Shown: positions 34,591-44,089 of the stretch, piece by piece
Numbering within the stretch: position 1 is the first letter of the stretch
Layout of the letters: each line of letters starts with the position of its first letter
Assembly (NCBI GenBank): GCA_965204405.1
Contig: CBDBEN010000004.1
Span: 930,001 to 994,000 of the forward strand
Length of the DNA stretch: 64,000 bases
Direction of reading: 5' to 3'
Origin: JANQPX01 sp965204405
Lineage (GTDB): Bacteria; Pseudomonadota; Alphaproteobacteria; Geminicoccales; Geminicoccaceae
The notes under the pieces: generated by a model
Databases searched by the model: none
What the model saw: the letters and a program-made list of their open reading frames with translations, nothing else
Told to the model about the DNA's origin: nothing
Made by a program: the position numbers and the translations under genes

Positions 34591-35424
34591 ATGAAAATAC
34601 TGCTTTCCTTAGCTTTAGTTTACGGCGCACTGGTCTTGTTTATGTATGGTGCGCAAACCTCTTTAGTCTTTCCCGGCACAGGTTTGCCCAACCGTCCTCT
34701 TAATCATCCGTTTACGCCGGAGCGGCTCACCCTGGAAGCTGCCAGGGATGCAGTCCTTCGCGGAATGCTGTTCGCTCCGCTAGAAGAACGCTCCGATGGT
34801 CTCCTGATCGGCTTCGGCGGCAACGGCCAGGATGCGGATGAGCTTGGCCAGGACCTGGCTGCGCGTTTCCCGACGTGGCATGTCGCCGTCTTTCACTATC
34901 GGGGCTATGGCCCGAGTTCAGGCAAGCCGAGCGAAGAGGCCGTGCTTGCGGACGCCCTGGTGATCCATGACATGCTGAAGAAGAAGCTGGCTCCGGACAA
35001 GGTTCTCGCCTACGGCATCTCGCTGGGCTCAGGGCTGGCCGCCTATCTAGCAAAGCAACGGGCCCTCGACGGCGCTTTCCTGATCACGCCTTATGATTCC
35101 ATCGAGGCGGTTGCCAAGGGCAGCTATCCCTGGCTTCCGGTCGGATTGTTGCTGAAGCATCGCTTTCCAAGCAACGAGTTTCTAAGAGGCAACGACACCC
35201 CCATCGCGATTGTCGCGGCTGAGCTGGACCAGGTGATCAAGCCAGGCCGGACCGATGCCTTGCGTGCCGTCATCGACAATTTGGTGTTCGATCGAACCAT
35301 CAGCGATGCCGGGCATGTCACGATCCATGACATGCAGGCCTATGACGATGCGATCAGCGACGCTCTCAAGGCTCTCACGGCGCCGAATGCCCGTCAGGGC
35401 CTCACCTCTCCAGGCGGCGCTTGA
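34591..35424 (+). CDS. Alpha/beta hydrolase, membrane-anchored
   Basis: This 277-residue protein has an N-terminal hydrophobic segment (about 2-20), which is a signal anchor rather than an obvious cleaved signal. The serine hydrolase fold is shown by LIGFGGNGQDADELGQDLA, HYRGYGPSSGKPSEEA, the nucleophile elbow YGISLGSGLAA, the acid VAAELDQVIKPGRTD and the histidine in DAGHVTIHD. It resembles BEM46-type hydrolases (serine aminopeptidase-like or esterase). Substrate unknown. A family-1 element begins at the CTAG two bases after its TGA stop. Confidence 0.82.
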   Translation: MKILLSLALVYGALVLFMYGAQTSLVFPGTGLPNRPLNHPFTPERLTLEAARDAVLRGMLFAPLEERSDGLLIGFGGNGQDADELGQDLAARFPTWHVAVFHYRGYGPSSGKPSEEAVLADALVIHDMLKKKLAPDKVLAYGISLGSGLAAYLAKQRALDGAFLITPYDSIEAVAKGSYPWLPVGLLLKHRFPSNEFLRGNDTPIAIVAAELDQVIKPGRTDALRAVIDNLVFDRTISDAGHVTIHDMQAYDDAISDALKALTAPNARQGLTSPGGA

Positions 35425-35425
35425 T

Positions 35426-35542
35426 CTAGAGCATTTTCCAATCAAACGGAACCAGCCCGCGCCTCTTCCCAACCACCCGATATGGTCGGGATCCTGCGGG
35501 TGGTTGGGAGGGCGCGCGGGCTGGCGGTGACGTCATAAGCCC
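35426..35542 (-). repeat. Family-1 palindromic MITE-like element, copy F
   Basis: It begins CTAGAGCATTTTCCAATCAA, followed by ACGGAACCAGCC, in reverse orientation to the 8427 copy. The core arms carry GCGC changes on both sides (CCAGCCCGCGCCTCTTCCCA and GGGAGGGCGCGCGGGCTGG), so most pairing is kept. The far end stops at GGTGACGTCATAAG without the terminal inverted repeat. Confidence 0.8.
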
Positions 35543-35571
35543 AAGCAATCCCTGCTGGAATCAGCGGATGT

Positions 35572-36885
35572 TCAACTGTCGCCAAGAATGGGAGGGGGCG
35601 GCATCGCTGCCGGAACATCGGCTATCGTGACTGCCCGCCGGATGGTCTCGATAGCCTGTTCCGCATCGTCTTCGCTTGCAGCATGAACATAGGCGAAAGG
35701 CTGCTGGTCTCCTGCGCTTTCCCCTAAACCGCACACCTCGCTCAAGCCGACGCTGTGGTCGATCTTATCGTCCGGGCGCTGCCGCCCGCCGCCAAGCTGG
35801 ATGATGGCAAGGCCAAGGGCCCTGGTATCGATGGCGGCAACGAACCCGGAGCGAGGCAGGAAAACCGGGCGTTTTACCTTGGCTTCGGGCAAATGGTTCT
35901 CTGGCCTCTCCAAGAGATCTGCCGGGCCACCGAGTGCCGCGATCATGCGCTGAAAGCATGCAGCGGCGCGGCCATCTTGAATGGTCTTCTCCGTGACCTC
36001 CATGGCTTCTTCTGGATTTGCGGCCAGGCCTCCCAAGCCAATCAGACCGGCAGCAAGCCCAAGTGTGACTGACGTCAGCCGGGCATCCGCCTTTTTGCCG
36101 GTGAGAACATCGATGGCTTCCCGGACCTCAAGAGCATTACCCGCCGTGGTGCCGAGGCATTGGTTCATGTCGGTCAGGAACGCCCGGCAGGGCAGACCTG
36201 CTGCCTTGGCGACGGCGGCGAGTTCATCGGCAAGCTGCCTCGCCTCGTCGATCGTGGTCATGAAAGCGCCGGTGCCGGTCTTCACGTCCATGACCAGACC
36301 ATCGATGCCCGCTGCTAGCTTCTTCGACAGGATCGACGCGACGATCATCGGCTGGATGTCGACGGTCGCGGTGACGTCGCGAATGGCGTAGAGCCTGCCG
36401 TCCGCGGGCGCGATGTCGGCCGTCGGTCCGACAATGGCACAGCCTGCATCGTGAACCGCGTGCCGGAAGACACCCAGGCCGGGTTTGGTGTCGTATCCTG
36501 GAATGCTGTCCAGCTTGTCCAGCGTACCGCCGGTGTGGCCGAGGCCGCGCCCGGAGATCATCGGTACATAGCCGCCGGCGGCTGCGACGATCGGGGCCAG
36601 GATCAAACTCACCTTGTCCCCGATACCGCCGGTCGAGTGCTTGTCGAGGACGGGACCGTCGAGACCCTCCCAGGACAGGGTCGTCCCGCTGTCGCGCATG
36701 GCGAGGGTCAGGGCGGCGGTCTCGTCCCGGTTCATACCGTTGAAGAACACCGCCATCGCAAAGGCGGCGGCTTGTCCTTCGGTGATACTGCCGCCGGTCA
36801 GCCCGGCAATGAACTCTTGAATATCGCTGGCGTCGAGCGCCCTACCGTCCCGTTTTTGCCGGATGATCTCCTGCGGCAGCGGCAT
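35572..36885 (-). CDS. deoA: Thymidine phosphorylase
   Basis: This 437-residue enzyme cleaves thymidine with phosphate into thymine and 2-deoxyribose 1-phosphate. The start MPLPQEIIRQKRDG, the phosphate loop KHSTGGIGDKVSL, SGRGLGHTGGTLDKLDSIPG and the C-terminal domain KRPVFLPRSGFVAAIDTRAL followed by GGGRQRP match the pyrimidine phosphorylase family. Last gene of the nucleoside operon, 7 bp after deoC. It extends slightly past the usual end with PPPPILGDS. Confidence 0.94.
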   Translation of the reverse strand: MPLPQEIIRQKRDGRALDASDIQEFIAGLTGGSITEGQAAAFAMAVFFNGMNRDETAALTLAMRDSGTTLSWEGLDGPVLDKHSTGGIGDKVSLILAPIVAAAGGYVPMISGRGLGHTGGTLDKLDSIPGYDTKPGLGVFRHAVHDAGCAIVGPTADIAPADGRLYAIRDVTATVDIQPMIVASILSKKLAAGIDGLVMDVKTGTGAFMTTIDEARQLADELAAVAKAAGLPCRAFLTDMNQCLGTTAGNALEVREAIDVLTGKKADARLTSVTLGLAAGLIGLGGLAANPEEAMEVTEKTIQDGRAAACFQRMIAALGGPADLLERPENHLPEAKVKRPVFLPRSGFVAAIDTRALGLAIIQLGGGRQRPDDKIDHSVGLSEVCGLGESAGDQQPFAYVHAASEDDAEQAIETIRRAVTIADVPAAMPPPPILGDS

Positions 36886-36892
36886 GACCGCC

Positions 36893-37681
36893 TCAGCTTT
36901 CCTCGTCGAAATTCGGCGCTGCCAGCACGCCGACCACGTCGTCCAGAAGGCTTGATGCGCCGAAACGCACCGTTTTCGGCGACACCCAGCCCGACGTCAT
37001 GAAATGGTCGATCAGATGGAGATAACCTGCCGCCCGCCGCGTCGTCCTGATGCCGCCCGAGAGCTTGAGGCCGACCCTGCCGTCGGCCTCCTCGATTACG
37101 GCGAGCAGCACGGCGGCATCTTCCAAGCGGGCGCCCGTTGGCGTCTTGCCGGTGGACGTCTTCAGCATGTCGGCACCGACCATCACCGCGCTTCGGGCAG
37201 CGGCCGTGATGCGGGCAGGGTCTTCGAGCCTGCCGGTTTCCAGGATGACCTTGACCATCCTGCCGTCGGCGGCGTCCTTCACCGCCTGCACCATCTCGGC
37301 CACCAGGCCGACATCGCCCTCCATGATGGCATCGAGAGGAGCGACCATGTCGATCTCGTCAGCGCCTGAGGCGATGATAGCTTTCGTTTCTTCGACCACT
37401 CGGGCGATGTCGTCGCTGCCACCGGGGAAATTGACCACGGAAGCGAGCTGCACCGGATCGGTCTTCAGGCGGCGACGGGCGGATGCGACGAAGTCCGGGT
37501 AGACGCAGATGGCGGCGATGCCATATTTCATGCCCTTATCGGCCAGGGCATTGATGCCGGCCTCGGTATCGTCCTCGTTCAGCGAGGTAAGATCGATCAG
37601 CGGCAGGATGCGGGCGGCGGCCTCCGACGAAGCTTCAGCCCGGGTTGCCATGTCGATCAGGTCGTCAGAGGTGTCAGCCAT
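36893..37681 (-). CDS. deoC: Deoxyribose-phosphate aldolase
   Basis: This 262-residue class I aldolase splits 2-deoxyribose 5-phosphate into acetaldehyde and glyceraldehyde 3-phosphate. It starts at ATG 37681, overlapping the preceding gene by 8 bp. Catalytic lysines lie in MVKVILETG and in ADMLKTSTGK, the Schiff-base lysine. VGLKLSGGIRTT is the C-terminal barrel segment. It completes the pathway from deoxynucleosides to central metabolism together with deoA and the PNP domain. A phosphopentomutase gene is not in the window. Confidence 0.94.
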   Translation of the reverse strand: MADTSDDLIDMATRAEASSEAAARILPLIDLTSLNEDDTEAGINALADKGMKYGIAAICVYPDFVASARRRLKTDPVQLASVVNFPGGSDDIARVVEETKAIIASGADEIDMVAPLDAIMEGDVGLVAEMVQAVKDAADGRMVKVILETGRLEDPARITAAARSAVMVGADMLKTSTGKTPTGARLEDAAVLLAVIEEADGRVGLKLSGGIRTTRRAAGYLHLIDHFMTSGWVSPKTVRFGASSLLDDVVGVLAAPNFDEES

Positions 37682-38891
37682 CGGAAGCCAGCTCCTTGAA
37701 GAGGGCACGCAGCAAGCTTTCCAACTTTGTACCGGCGGCACCGGCTTCGCTCAACGTTTCTTCGTGGCTGAGCCCCCCTTCGCTCATGCCGGCAGCAAGG
37801 TTGGTGACGATGGAAAAGCCGATCACCGCCAGGCCCGCATGGCGGGCGGCAATCACGTCAGGGACGGTGGACATGCCCACAAGATCGGCGCCCAGGGTCT
37901 TGAAGGCGCGGATTTCGGCCGGTGTTTCAAAGCTGGGACCGGTGGTCGCGAGATAGACGCCGGTTGCCAGCTCGATCTTTTGCTCGCGGGCGACGGCCTG
38001 AACTATTGCACGATAGCTAGCACTATAGGCTTCACTTAAATCGAGGAAGCGGTTGTCAATCGACGGCCCGATCAAAGGATTGGCCCCGAGCATGTTGATA
38101 TGGTCCTCGATCAGCACCAGGCTGCCAGGGCCGATATCGGAACGAAGCGAGCCTGCGGCATTAGTGACGATCAGGGTTTCGCAGCCCAGCTCTTTCAGGA
38201 CACGAACCGGCAGCTTGATCGCGGACACCGGCCCGCCTTCATAGAGATGCACCCGTCCTTGGAGACAGGCGACGGGGTGGTTCTCGATGGTGCCGAGCAC
38301 CAGCCTGCCATGATGGCCTTCGACGCCGGGCTTGGGGAAACCCGGCAGATCGTCATAGGCGATCACCGTGGGCTGCTCGATCCTATCGGCAAAGCCGCCC
38401 AGCCCCGAGCCGAGGATGAGCCCGGTTCGCGGCGACACATGAGGCGCACGGTCGCGGATGATGCCAACCACCCGATCGACGGGGTCGACGAGCTGGTCGG
38501 CAGGCCCGGTGTCCCGGAGATCGAAGGCATGGGGCAAGAGCTCGCCGAGCGTCAGCGTTTTTCGATGCCGTTCCGGGCTGCAGAGGTGGATCTTAAGGTC
38601 AGGCCCCGCGAATTCGGCGAGGCGCTGGCGGCAGCCGCCGCAGGGCGTGCAAAGCCGGTCGCCGGATGCGACGATCAGGCATTCGTTGATTGTCCGCTCA
38701 CCCGCGGCAACCATCGCCGCGATCGCGCTGGCCTCGGCGCAATTGCCGAGCGGATAGGCGGCGTTCTCGACATTGGCACCGCAGTGGATCGTCCCTGACG
38801 AGGTGCGCAGCGCAGCACCGACCGCGAAGTTGGAATAAGGCGCATAGGCCTGGTCGAACGCTTTTCGCGCTGCCTCGAACAGGTCTTTCAT
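37674..38891 (-). CDS. cdd: Fused cytidine deaminase-purine nucleoside phosphorylase
   Basis: This single 405-codon frame starts at ATG 38891, overlapping the permease stop as ATGA. Residues 1-124 are a complete cytidine deaminase: zinc ligands C51, C84 and C87 (CAE, PCGGC), catalytic E53 and C-terminal TLGELLPHAF. Residues about 130-405 are a complete trimeric-type purine nucleoside phosphorylase: GLILGSGLGGFAD, GHHGRLVLG, TNAAGSL and DLVGMSTVPDVIAARH. Only about ten residues link them. In related bacteria the two are normally separate neighbouring genes (family knowledge). An in-frame GTG near codon 135 could in principle start a separate PNP, but the deaminase frame has no stop of its own. 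A sequencing artefact is possible because the neighbouring permease has a frameshift. Confidence 0.88.
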   Translation of the reverse strand: MKDLFEAARKAFDQAYAPYSNFAVGAALRTSSGTIHCGANVENAAYPLGNCAEASAIAAMVAAGERTINECLIVASGDRLCTPCGGCRQRLAEFAGPDLKIHLCSPERHRKTLTLGELLPHAFDLRDTGPADQLVDPVDRVVGIIRDRAPHVSPRTGLILGSGLGGFADRIEQPTVIAYDDLPGFPKPGVEGHHGRLVLGTIENHPVACLQGRVHLYEGGPVSAIKLPVRVLKELGCETLIVTNAAGSLRSDIGPGSLVLIEDHINMLGANPLIGPSIDNRFLDLSEAYSASYRAIVQAVAREQKIELATGVYLATTGPSFETPAEIRAFKTLGADLVGMSTVPDVIAARHAGLAVIGFSIVTNLAAGMSEGGLSHEETLSEAGAAGTKLESLLRALFKELASDG

Positions 38892-39860
38892 CGTTCCTTC
38901 ACATAAGGCTGGCCGATGGCCTTGGGCGCCACCGCGCGACCGACGAAACCGGCGAGCAGCAGGACCGTTGCGATGTAAGGCAGTGCCTGGATCGCCTGGG
39001 TCGGCACTTCCCCGATGACCGGCAGCGGCACGCCTTGGAGGCGCACCTGCACGGCGTCGGTGAAGGCGAATAGCAGACAGGCGAACAGGGCGGGGATCGG
39101 GCGCCATTTGGCGAAGATCAAGGCTGCCAGGGCGAGATAGCCCTTGCCCGCGGTCATGTCACGAATGAAGGAGGAGCCGTGCGCAGTAGATAGATAAGCG
39201 CCGGCAATGCCGCAGAGAACACCGGTGAACAGGAGGGCTCTATAGCGCATGGCGGTGACGCTGATGCCGGCCGTGTCGACCGCACTCGGGTTCTCGCCGA
39301 CGGCACGCAGGCGAAGGCCGAAGCGGGTGCGATAGACGATCCAGGCCACCAGCGGGACGATGACGGCGGTCAAGTAGACCAGGATATTGTGGCCGCTGAT
39401 CAGCTCCGCGTAGATGACGCCGAAGACCGGCACGTCCCGGAGCGCATCGGCGAACGGCAGGGTGATCGAGGTGAAACGGGCCTCGGCGCCAATGCCGGGT
39501 GTACGGCCACCCTGGCGAAACCAGGCTTCGGCAAGGGTTGGACCGAGGCCCTGCCACCATGATGTTGAGCGCCATGCCGGAGACCACCTGATCACCCCGA
39601 TGGGTGATGCAGGCAAAGCCGTGGATCATGGAAAGAAAGGTGGAGAAGATGATGCCGGCGAACAGTCCAGCGAGGGCCGAGCCCGAGACCACACCGACGG
39701 ACGCAGCGGCGAAGGCGGCGCCCAGCATCTTGCCTTCGAGGCCGATGTCGACCACGCCGGAGCGCTCGGCGAACAGTCCGGCAAGCGCGGCCAGAATGAG
39801 AGGGACGGCGAGCCGGATGGTGGAATCGGACAGCAAAATGGCTTGCAGGAAGAAATCCAT
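38888..39860 (-). pseudogene. Nucleoside ABC transporter permease 2, frameshifted
   Basis: The gene reads in one frame from ATG 39860 (MDFFLQAILLSDSTIRLAVP) to GDQVVSGMALNIMVAG and then continues in another frame as LGPTLAEAWFRQGGRTPG to the end PKAIGQPYVKER. One extra base in the GGGCC run near 39547-39552 explains the shift; removing it restores a roughly 323-residue permease with hydrophobic segments throughout. Family: BMP-associated nucleoside transporters (NupQ/YufQ-like). Both parts look well conserved, so either a recent mutation or a sequence error is possible. The start overlaps the previous gene's stop and the stop overlaps the next gene's start. Confidence 0.85.
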
Positions 39861-40969
39861 CAGGAAACCGCCTCCGCCTTGCCCGTCCTGGCGAAGAGCG
39901 CTTCCAGCGATGGCCGGAACATATGCTCGAGCGCACCTGCAAACAGGATCACCAGCCCCTGGATCACCACCACGATGTCCCGGCTGATCGTCGGCATGTC
40001 GAAGGAAAGCTCGGAGCCGCCCTGATACAAGGCGCCGAACAAAAGGGCGGCAAGGATGATGCCGACCGGATGGTTCCGGCCCATCAGCGCGACCGCGATG
40101 CCGACGAAGCCGAAGCCGCTTGGGAAGTTCAGGATCAGCCGGTGCTGCGAGCCCATTAGTTCGTTCAGCGCAACGCCGGCCGCAAGCGCACCGGAAATGG
40201 CCATCGCCAGCATGATCTGGCGGGCGGGCGAGATACCGCCATAGACGGCTGCGCTCTCATTCTGGCCCACCACGCGAATGGCGTAGCCCCACTTTGTCTT
40301 CCACACAAACACCCAAAACATCGCCGCGGCGATGAGCGCGATGATGAAGGCGAGGTTGAGGGGGGAGCTGCTGATGGAAATGCCGATGGCGGCGGCCATC
40401 TCGTGCAGCTTGGGCAGCAATGCGGTATCGGCGTAGCGATCGCTTTCCGGGATCTGCGAGCCCGGCTTGATCAGCACATTCACCACCATATAGGTCATCA
40501 GGGCCGCGGCGATGAAATTGAACATGATGGTGGTGATCACCACATGGCTGCCGCGTCTCGCCTGAAGATAGCCGGGAACCCATGCCCAAAAGCCGCCGAA
40601 CAGGGCTGCTGCCAGAATAGCGATCGGCACGGCTAGGATAAAGGGCAAGAAGCCGAGATAGAGGCCGACCAGCGTCACCCCGAGGCCTGCGACATAGGCC
40701 TGCCCCTCGCCGCCGATGTTGAAGAGACCGCAATGGAAAGCGATGGCGACCGCAAGGCCGGTGAAGATGAAGTTGGTCGCATAGAACAGCGTATAACCGA
40801 TCGCCTCGCCATAACCGAAGGCGCCGAAGATCAGAAGCCGCACCGCTTCGATCGGGTTTTCGCCCAGGATCAGCACGATTACCCCGGACACCAAAAAGGC
40901 AGCCAGCAAGTTCAAGAGCGGCAGGAGGCCGATATTGACCCAGGTCGGGAGTTCGCCGCGGCTCGCCAT
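39860..40969 (-). CDS. Nucleoside ABC transporter permease 1
   Basis: This 369-residue polytopic inner-membrane protein is of the BPD_transp_2 family (YufP/NupP-like). It has about ten hydrophobic segments, starting NIGLLPLLNLLAAFLVSGVI. The conserved GLFNIGGEGQAYVAGLGVTL and ESAAVYGGISPARQIMLAMA segments are typical of the family. It would pair with the frameshifted permease to form the pore. It overlaps neighbouring genes by about 1 bp at the start and 1 bp at the end, which shows translational coupling. Confidence 0.92.
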   Translation of the reverse strand: MASRGELPTWVNIGLLPLLNLLAAFLVSGVIVLILGENPIEAVRLLIFGAFGYGEAIGYTLFYATNFIFTGLAVAIAFHCGLFNIGGEGQAYVAGLGVTLVGLYLGFLPFILAVPIAILAAALFGGFWAWVPGYLQARRGSHVVITTIMFNFIAAALMTYMVVNVLIKPGSQIPESDRYADTALLPKLHEMAAAIGISISSSPLNLAFIIALIAAAMFWVFVWKTKWGYAIRVVGQNESAAVYGGISPARQIMLAMAISGALAAGVALNELMGSQHRLILNFPSGFGFVGIAVALMGRNHPVGIILAALLFGALYQGGSELSFDMPTISRDIVVVIQGLVILFAGALEHMFRPSLEALFARTGKAEAVS

Positions 40970-42531
40970 CAGGCGGCTTCCTCGGTCACGCCGGCCATGA
41001 GCAGGCCGATCTTTTGCTCGTCCGCATCAGCGGCATCAAGCTCGCCAGTGAAACTGCCGTCGAACATCACCAGAATCCGGTCGGCAAGCGACAGAATTTC
41101 GTCGAGTTCGACCGAAACCAGCAAGACAGCCTTACCGGCATCCCGCATGGCGATCAGGCGCTTGTGGATGAATTCGATCGCCCCGATATCGACCCCCCGC
41201 GTCGGCTGGCCGACCACCAGAAGGGCAGGATCGTGCTCCATCTCGCGCGCCAGCACCAGTTTTTGCTGATTGCCGCCGGAGAAGGCAGCCGCCTTCAGAT
41301 CCGGATCATCAGGCCTGACATCGTAGGACCGCATCCAGTTCTTCGTGGTCCTGATAATACCGAAGCGCTCCAAAAACCCCCTCTTGCAATAGCTCTCCTC
41401 CTCATGATGGCCGAGGATCGCATTTTCGTGGGCGGGAAAACCACGGATCAACCCCATGCGCAGGCGATCCTCCGGGACGTGGCCGAGGCCCTCAGGCCTG
41501 CCGTCCTTGGCGATGACCGGATGTCCCGAGATGGTCACCTCGCCGCGCTCGAACAGCTGAATGCCGGTGAGCGCTTCCAGCAGCGCCGACTGGCCATTGC
41601 CGGCGACGCCCGCAATGCCGACGATCTCACCGGCACGCACGTCAAAGCTCACATCCTTCACCCGCTGAATGCCGTTCCCATCGCGCACGGATAAATTACG
41701 GACCGATAGGATATCCGCACCCGGCTTCGCCGGCCCCTTATCGACCTGGAGGAGGACTTTCCTTCCGACCATCAGCTCGGCCAGCTCCTCGGTGGACGTC
41801 TCGGCCGTCTTTCGATGCGCGACCATCTGCCCTTGGCGCATAACCGAAACATTGTCGGTCACCGCCATGATTTCCCGGAGCTTGTGGGTGATCAGAACGA
41901 CAGTGCGTCCCTGATCCTTCAGGTTCTTCAGGATGCGAAAGAGATGATCGGCTTCCTGAGGGGTAAGCACGCCGGTCGGCTCATCGAGAATCAGGATACG
42001 CGCGCCGCGAAACAGCGCCTTTAGGATCTCTACTCTTTGCTGCACGCCGACCGGGAGGTCCCGAACCCTCGCATCCAGGTCCACCTCGAGGCCGTAGTCG
42101 CGCTCCAGCGCCACGATGTCCTGACGCGCTTTTTCGATGCCGGCCTCCAGGGTGAAGCCCCCTTCGGCACCCAGCAGCAGATTTTCCAAGGCGGTGAACG
42201 GCTCGACCAGCATGAAATGCTGATGCACCATGCCGATGCCGGCACTGATGGCGTCTTCAGGGGACTTGATCTTCCGCACATCGCCGTCGACGCGACTCGT
42301 GCCGCTGTCGGCCTGGTAGAATCCGTAGAGAATATTCATCAGCGTCGACTTACCGGCCCCGTTCTCGCCGATGATACCGTGGATGCTGCCGGCCGGAATC
42401 GTAAGATCGATATTCCGATTGGCATGAACCGGGCCGAAGCTCTTGCTGATCTTTTCCAGCTCGATCGCCGGGGGGGCGGCGCCCCCCGGCGTGACTGGAT
42501 CTCGCCCGGTTTTCGGGGCGTTCTCGATCAT
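40969..42531 (-). CDS. Nucleoside ABC transporter ATP-binding protein (two ATPase domains)
   Basis: This 520-residue fused ATPase belongs to the BMP-type importer. The first domain has Walker A GENGAGKSTLMN and Walker B ILILDEPTGVLT. The second has the degenerate Walker A GVAGNGQSALLEAL, signature FSGGNQQKLVLAREM and Walker B LLVVGQPTRGVD, with Gly-Gln where Asp-Glu is usual, as is normal in this family. So one site is probably catalytic and the other structural. The start lies 9 bp after the binding-protein stop. Confidence 0.93.
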   Translation of the reverse strand: MIENAPKTGRDPVTPGGAAPPAIELEKISKSFGPVHANRNIDLTIPAGSIHGIIGENGAGKSTLMNILYGFYQADSGTSRVDGDVRKIKSPEDAISAGIGMVHQHFMLVEPFTALENLLLGAEGGFTLEAGIEKARQDIVALERDYGLEVDLDARVRDLPVGVQQRVEILKALFRGARILILDEPTGVLTPQEADHLFRILKNLKDQGRTVVLITHKLREIMAVTDNVSVMRQGQMVAHRKTAETSTEELAELMVGRKVLLQVDKGPAKPGADILSVRNLSVRDGNGIQRVKDVSFDVRAGEIVGIAGVAGNGQSALLEALTGIQLFERGEVTISGHPVIAKDGRPEGLGHVPEDRLRMGLIRGFPAHENAILGHHEEESYCKRGFLERFGIIRTTKNWMRSYDVRPDDPDLKAAAFSGGNQQKLVLAREMEHDPALLVVGQPTRGVDIGAIEFIHKRLIAMRDAGKAVLLVSVELDEILSLADRILVMFDGSFTGELDAADADEQKIGLLMAGVTEEAA

Positions 42532-42540
42532 CTCGACCGC

Positions 42541-43542
42541 TTATTGGGTCGAGTAGTAGTCGGTGACTTCCAGCTCGCCCGCGACGATCTTGGCCTTGGC
42601 GTCTTCCAGCGCCGCCTTCATCTCGGCATCGATCAGGGCCTCGTTATGCTCATCCAGGGAGTAACCGACACCCTCCTCGGCAAGACCGAGGCTTTGCGCC
42701 CCTGCGGTCCAGGTGCCGTCCATCGCCCCCTTGAATGCGCTGTAGACGGCGACATCGACGCGTTTCAGCATCGATGTCAGGACGGAGCCTGGGTGGAGAT
42801 AGTTCTGGTTGCTGTCGACCCCGATGGAGTATTTGCCGCTGTCGGCGGCGGTCTGCAGCACGCCGAGCCCGGTACCGCCGGCGGCGGCATAGACAACATC
42901 GGCACCGCGATCGAACTGGCTTTGGGCAAGCTCGGCGCCCTTGGCCGGGTCGTTCCAGGCGGCGGGCGTCGTGCCGGTCATGTTCACGAACACCTCGGCG
43001 TCGCCCTGCACATATTTCACGCCCTGCTCATAGCCATGGGCAAAATTGCGGATCAGCGGGATGTCCATGCCGCCGATAAAGCCGACTTTGCCGGTCTCGG
43101 AGGCTAGGGCCGCGGCCATGCCCACCAGGAAGGAGCCTTCATGCTCCTTGAACACCACGGACTGCACATTGTCCTTCTCGACCACCGAATCGATGATGGT
43201 GAACTGGGTGTCCGGAAATTCGTCGGCGATCGCATCGAGCGGTGTCGCGTAGGAAAAGCCGACCGCGACCACGATCGTGGCGCCGCGCCTTGCCATGCGC
43301 CGAAGTGCCTGGTCGCGCTGGCTTTCATTGGTGACCTCGAAGTCCAGATAGTCGACGCCGGTTTCTTCCTTGAAGCGCTCGGCACCGTTATAGGCGGCTT
43401 CGTTGAAGGATTTATCGAATTTACCGCCGAGATCGAAAATGATCGCGGGCTGAAAGTCCTGGGCTTGCACGCCCATGGTGGTGAAAGCCGTGCCCAAGGC
43501 AAGAACGGCCGCCGTCATCGCGCCAAAAAATGGCTGTCTCAT
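42541..43542 (-). CDS. BMP-family nucleoside-binding protein
   Basis: This 333-residue periplasmic protein has a signal peptide (1-27, ending VQAQ). There is no lipobox cysteine, so it is soluble rather than lipid-anchored. Basic membrane protein (PnrA/Med-like) motifs are IIFDLGGKFDKSFNEAAYNG, the nucleoside-binding DLGG/DKSFN region, FVGMAAALASETGKVGFIGG-like text and VVYAAAGGTGLGVLQ. First gene of the operon: import, then deamination, phosphorolysis and aldol cleavage. The promoter must lie in 43543-43777. Regulation is not visible. Confidence 0.93.
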   Translation of the reverse strand: MRQPFFGAMTAAVLALGTAFTTMGVQAQDFQPAIIFDLGGKFDKSFNEAAYNGAERFKEETGVDYLDFEVTNESQRDQALRRMARRGATIVVAVGFSYATPLDAIADEFPDTQFTIIDSVVEKDNVQSVVFKEHEGSFLVGMAAALASETGKVGFIGGMDIPLIRNFAHGYEQGVKYVQGDAEVFVNMTGTTPAAWNDPAKGAELAQSQFDRGADVVYAAAGGTGLGVLQTAADSGKYSIGVDSNQNYLHPGSVLTSMLKRVDVAVYSAFKGAMDGTWTAGAQSLGLAEEGVGYSLDEHNEALIDAEMKAALEDAKAKIVAGELEVTDYYSTQ

Positions 43543-43777
43543 CCCTATCTCCCTAGATCAGCGTTCTGATTATCAGCCTAGGCCAGGTGATTGGAAATGC
43601 AACAGGATTGCTTCGGGAAATGGTGCTCCGAACAATCAGCTTTGAAAACCGGCCATTGTCACCTCGCCGAGCCGGTCTCCGACCGGGTCTTCACGGCACC
43701 TTAAGACACTTCGTTTACAACACTCTTGGGTCCGCCAACAAAGATGGCCCAGACGCCGATACCGGGATAATTTAGAG

Positions 43778-44089
43778 ATGGTCAGACAAGCTGTGACAAG
43801 GGCCTGGCTCATCAGCCGCCAGCAATCGCCCGCTGAGGGACAACAGCCAGCACCGTTCTCGGCGGAATCGCCCGGCGCGCATCGCCGCTCCCCCGATACA
43901 TCTCCCATCAATGGCGGCATCCTCGGCGATTGCCGCCAAGCGGTGCCGCCCGAGCCCAGGGAAGACGACAGCTTCTGGACCAGCCATCATTTCTGGAAAG
44001 GCATCGTGCTCGGGGTGCTCCTCGTCGTCCTGATCAAGACGGTTTTCGAGGTTCAGGCACCGTTCGGCATCGATTGGTATGATTTCTGA
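43778..44089 (+). CDS. Small C-terminally membrane-anchored protein, hypothetical
   Basis: This possible 103-residue protein has a disordered-looking N-terminus rich in Gln, Pro, Ser and Arg. It is followed by DDSFWTSHHFWKGIVLGVLL, a single transmembrane helix (about 74-92) and a short FGIDWYDF end. The hydrophobic segment and composition look coding. I do not recognise a family. It is divergent from the nucleoside operon. The frame on the opposite strand across it is less convincing. Confidence 0.45.
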   Translation: MVRQAVTRAWLISRQQSPAEGQQPAPFSAESPGAHRRSPDTSPINGGILGDCRQAVPPEPREDDSFWTSHHFWKGIVLGVLLVVLIKTVFEVQAPFGIDWYDF

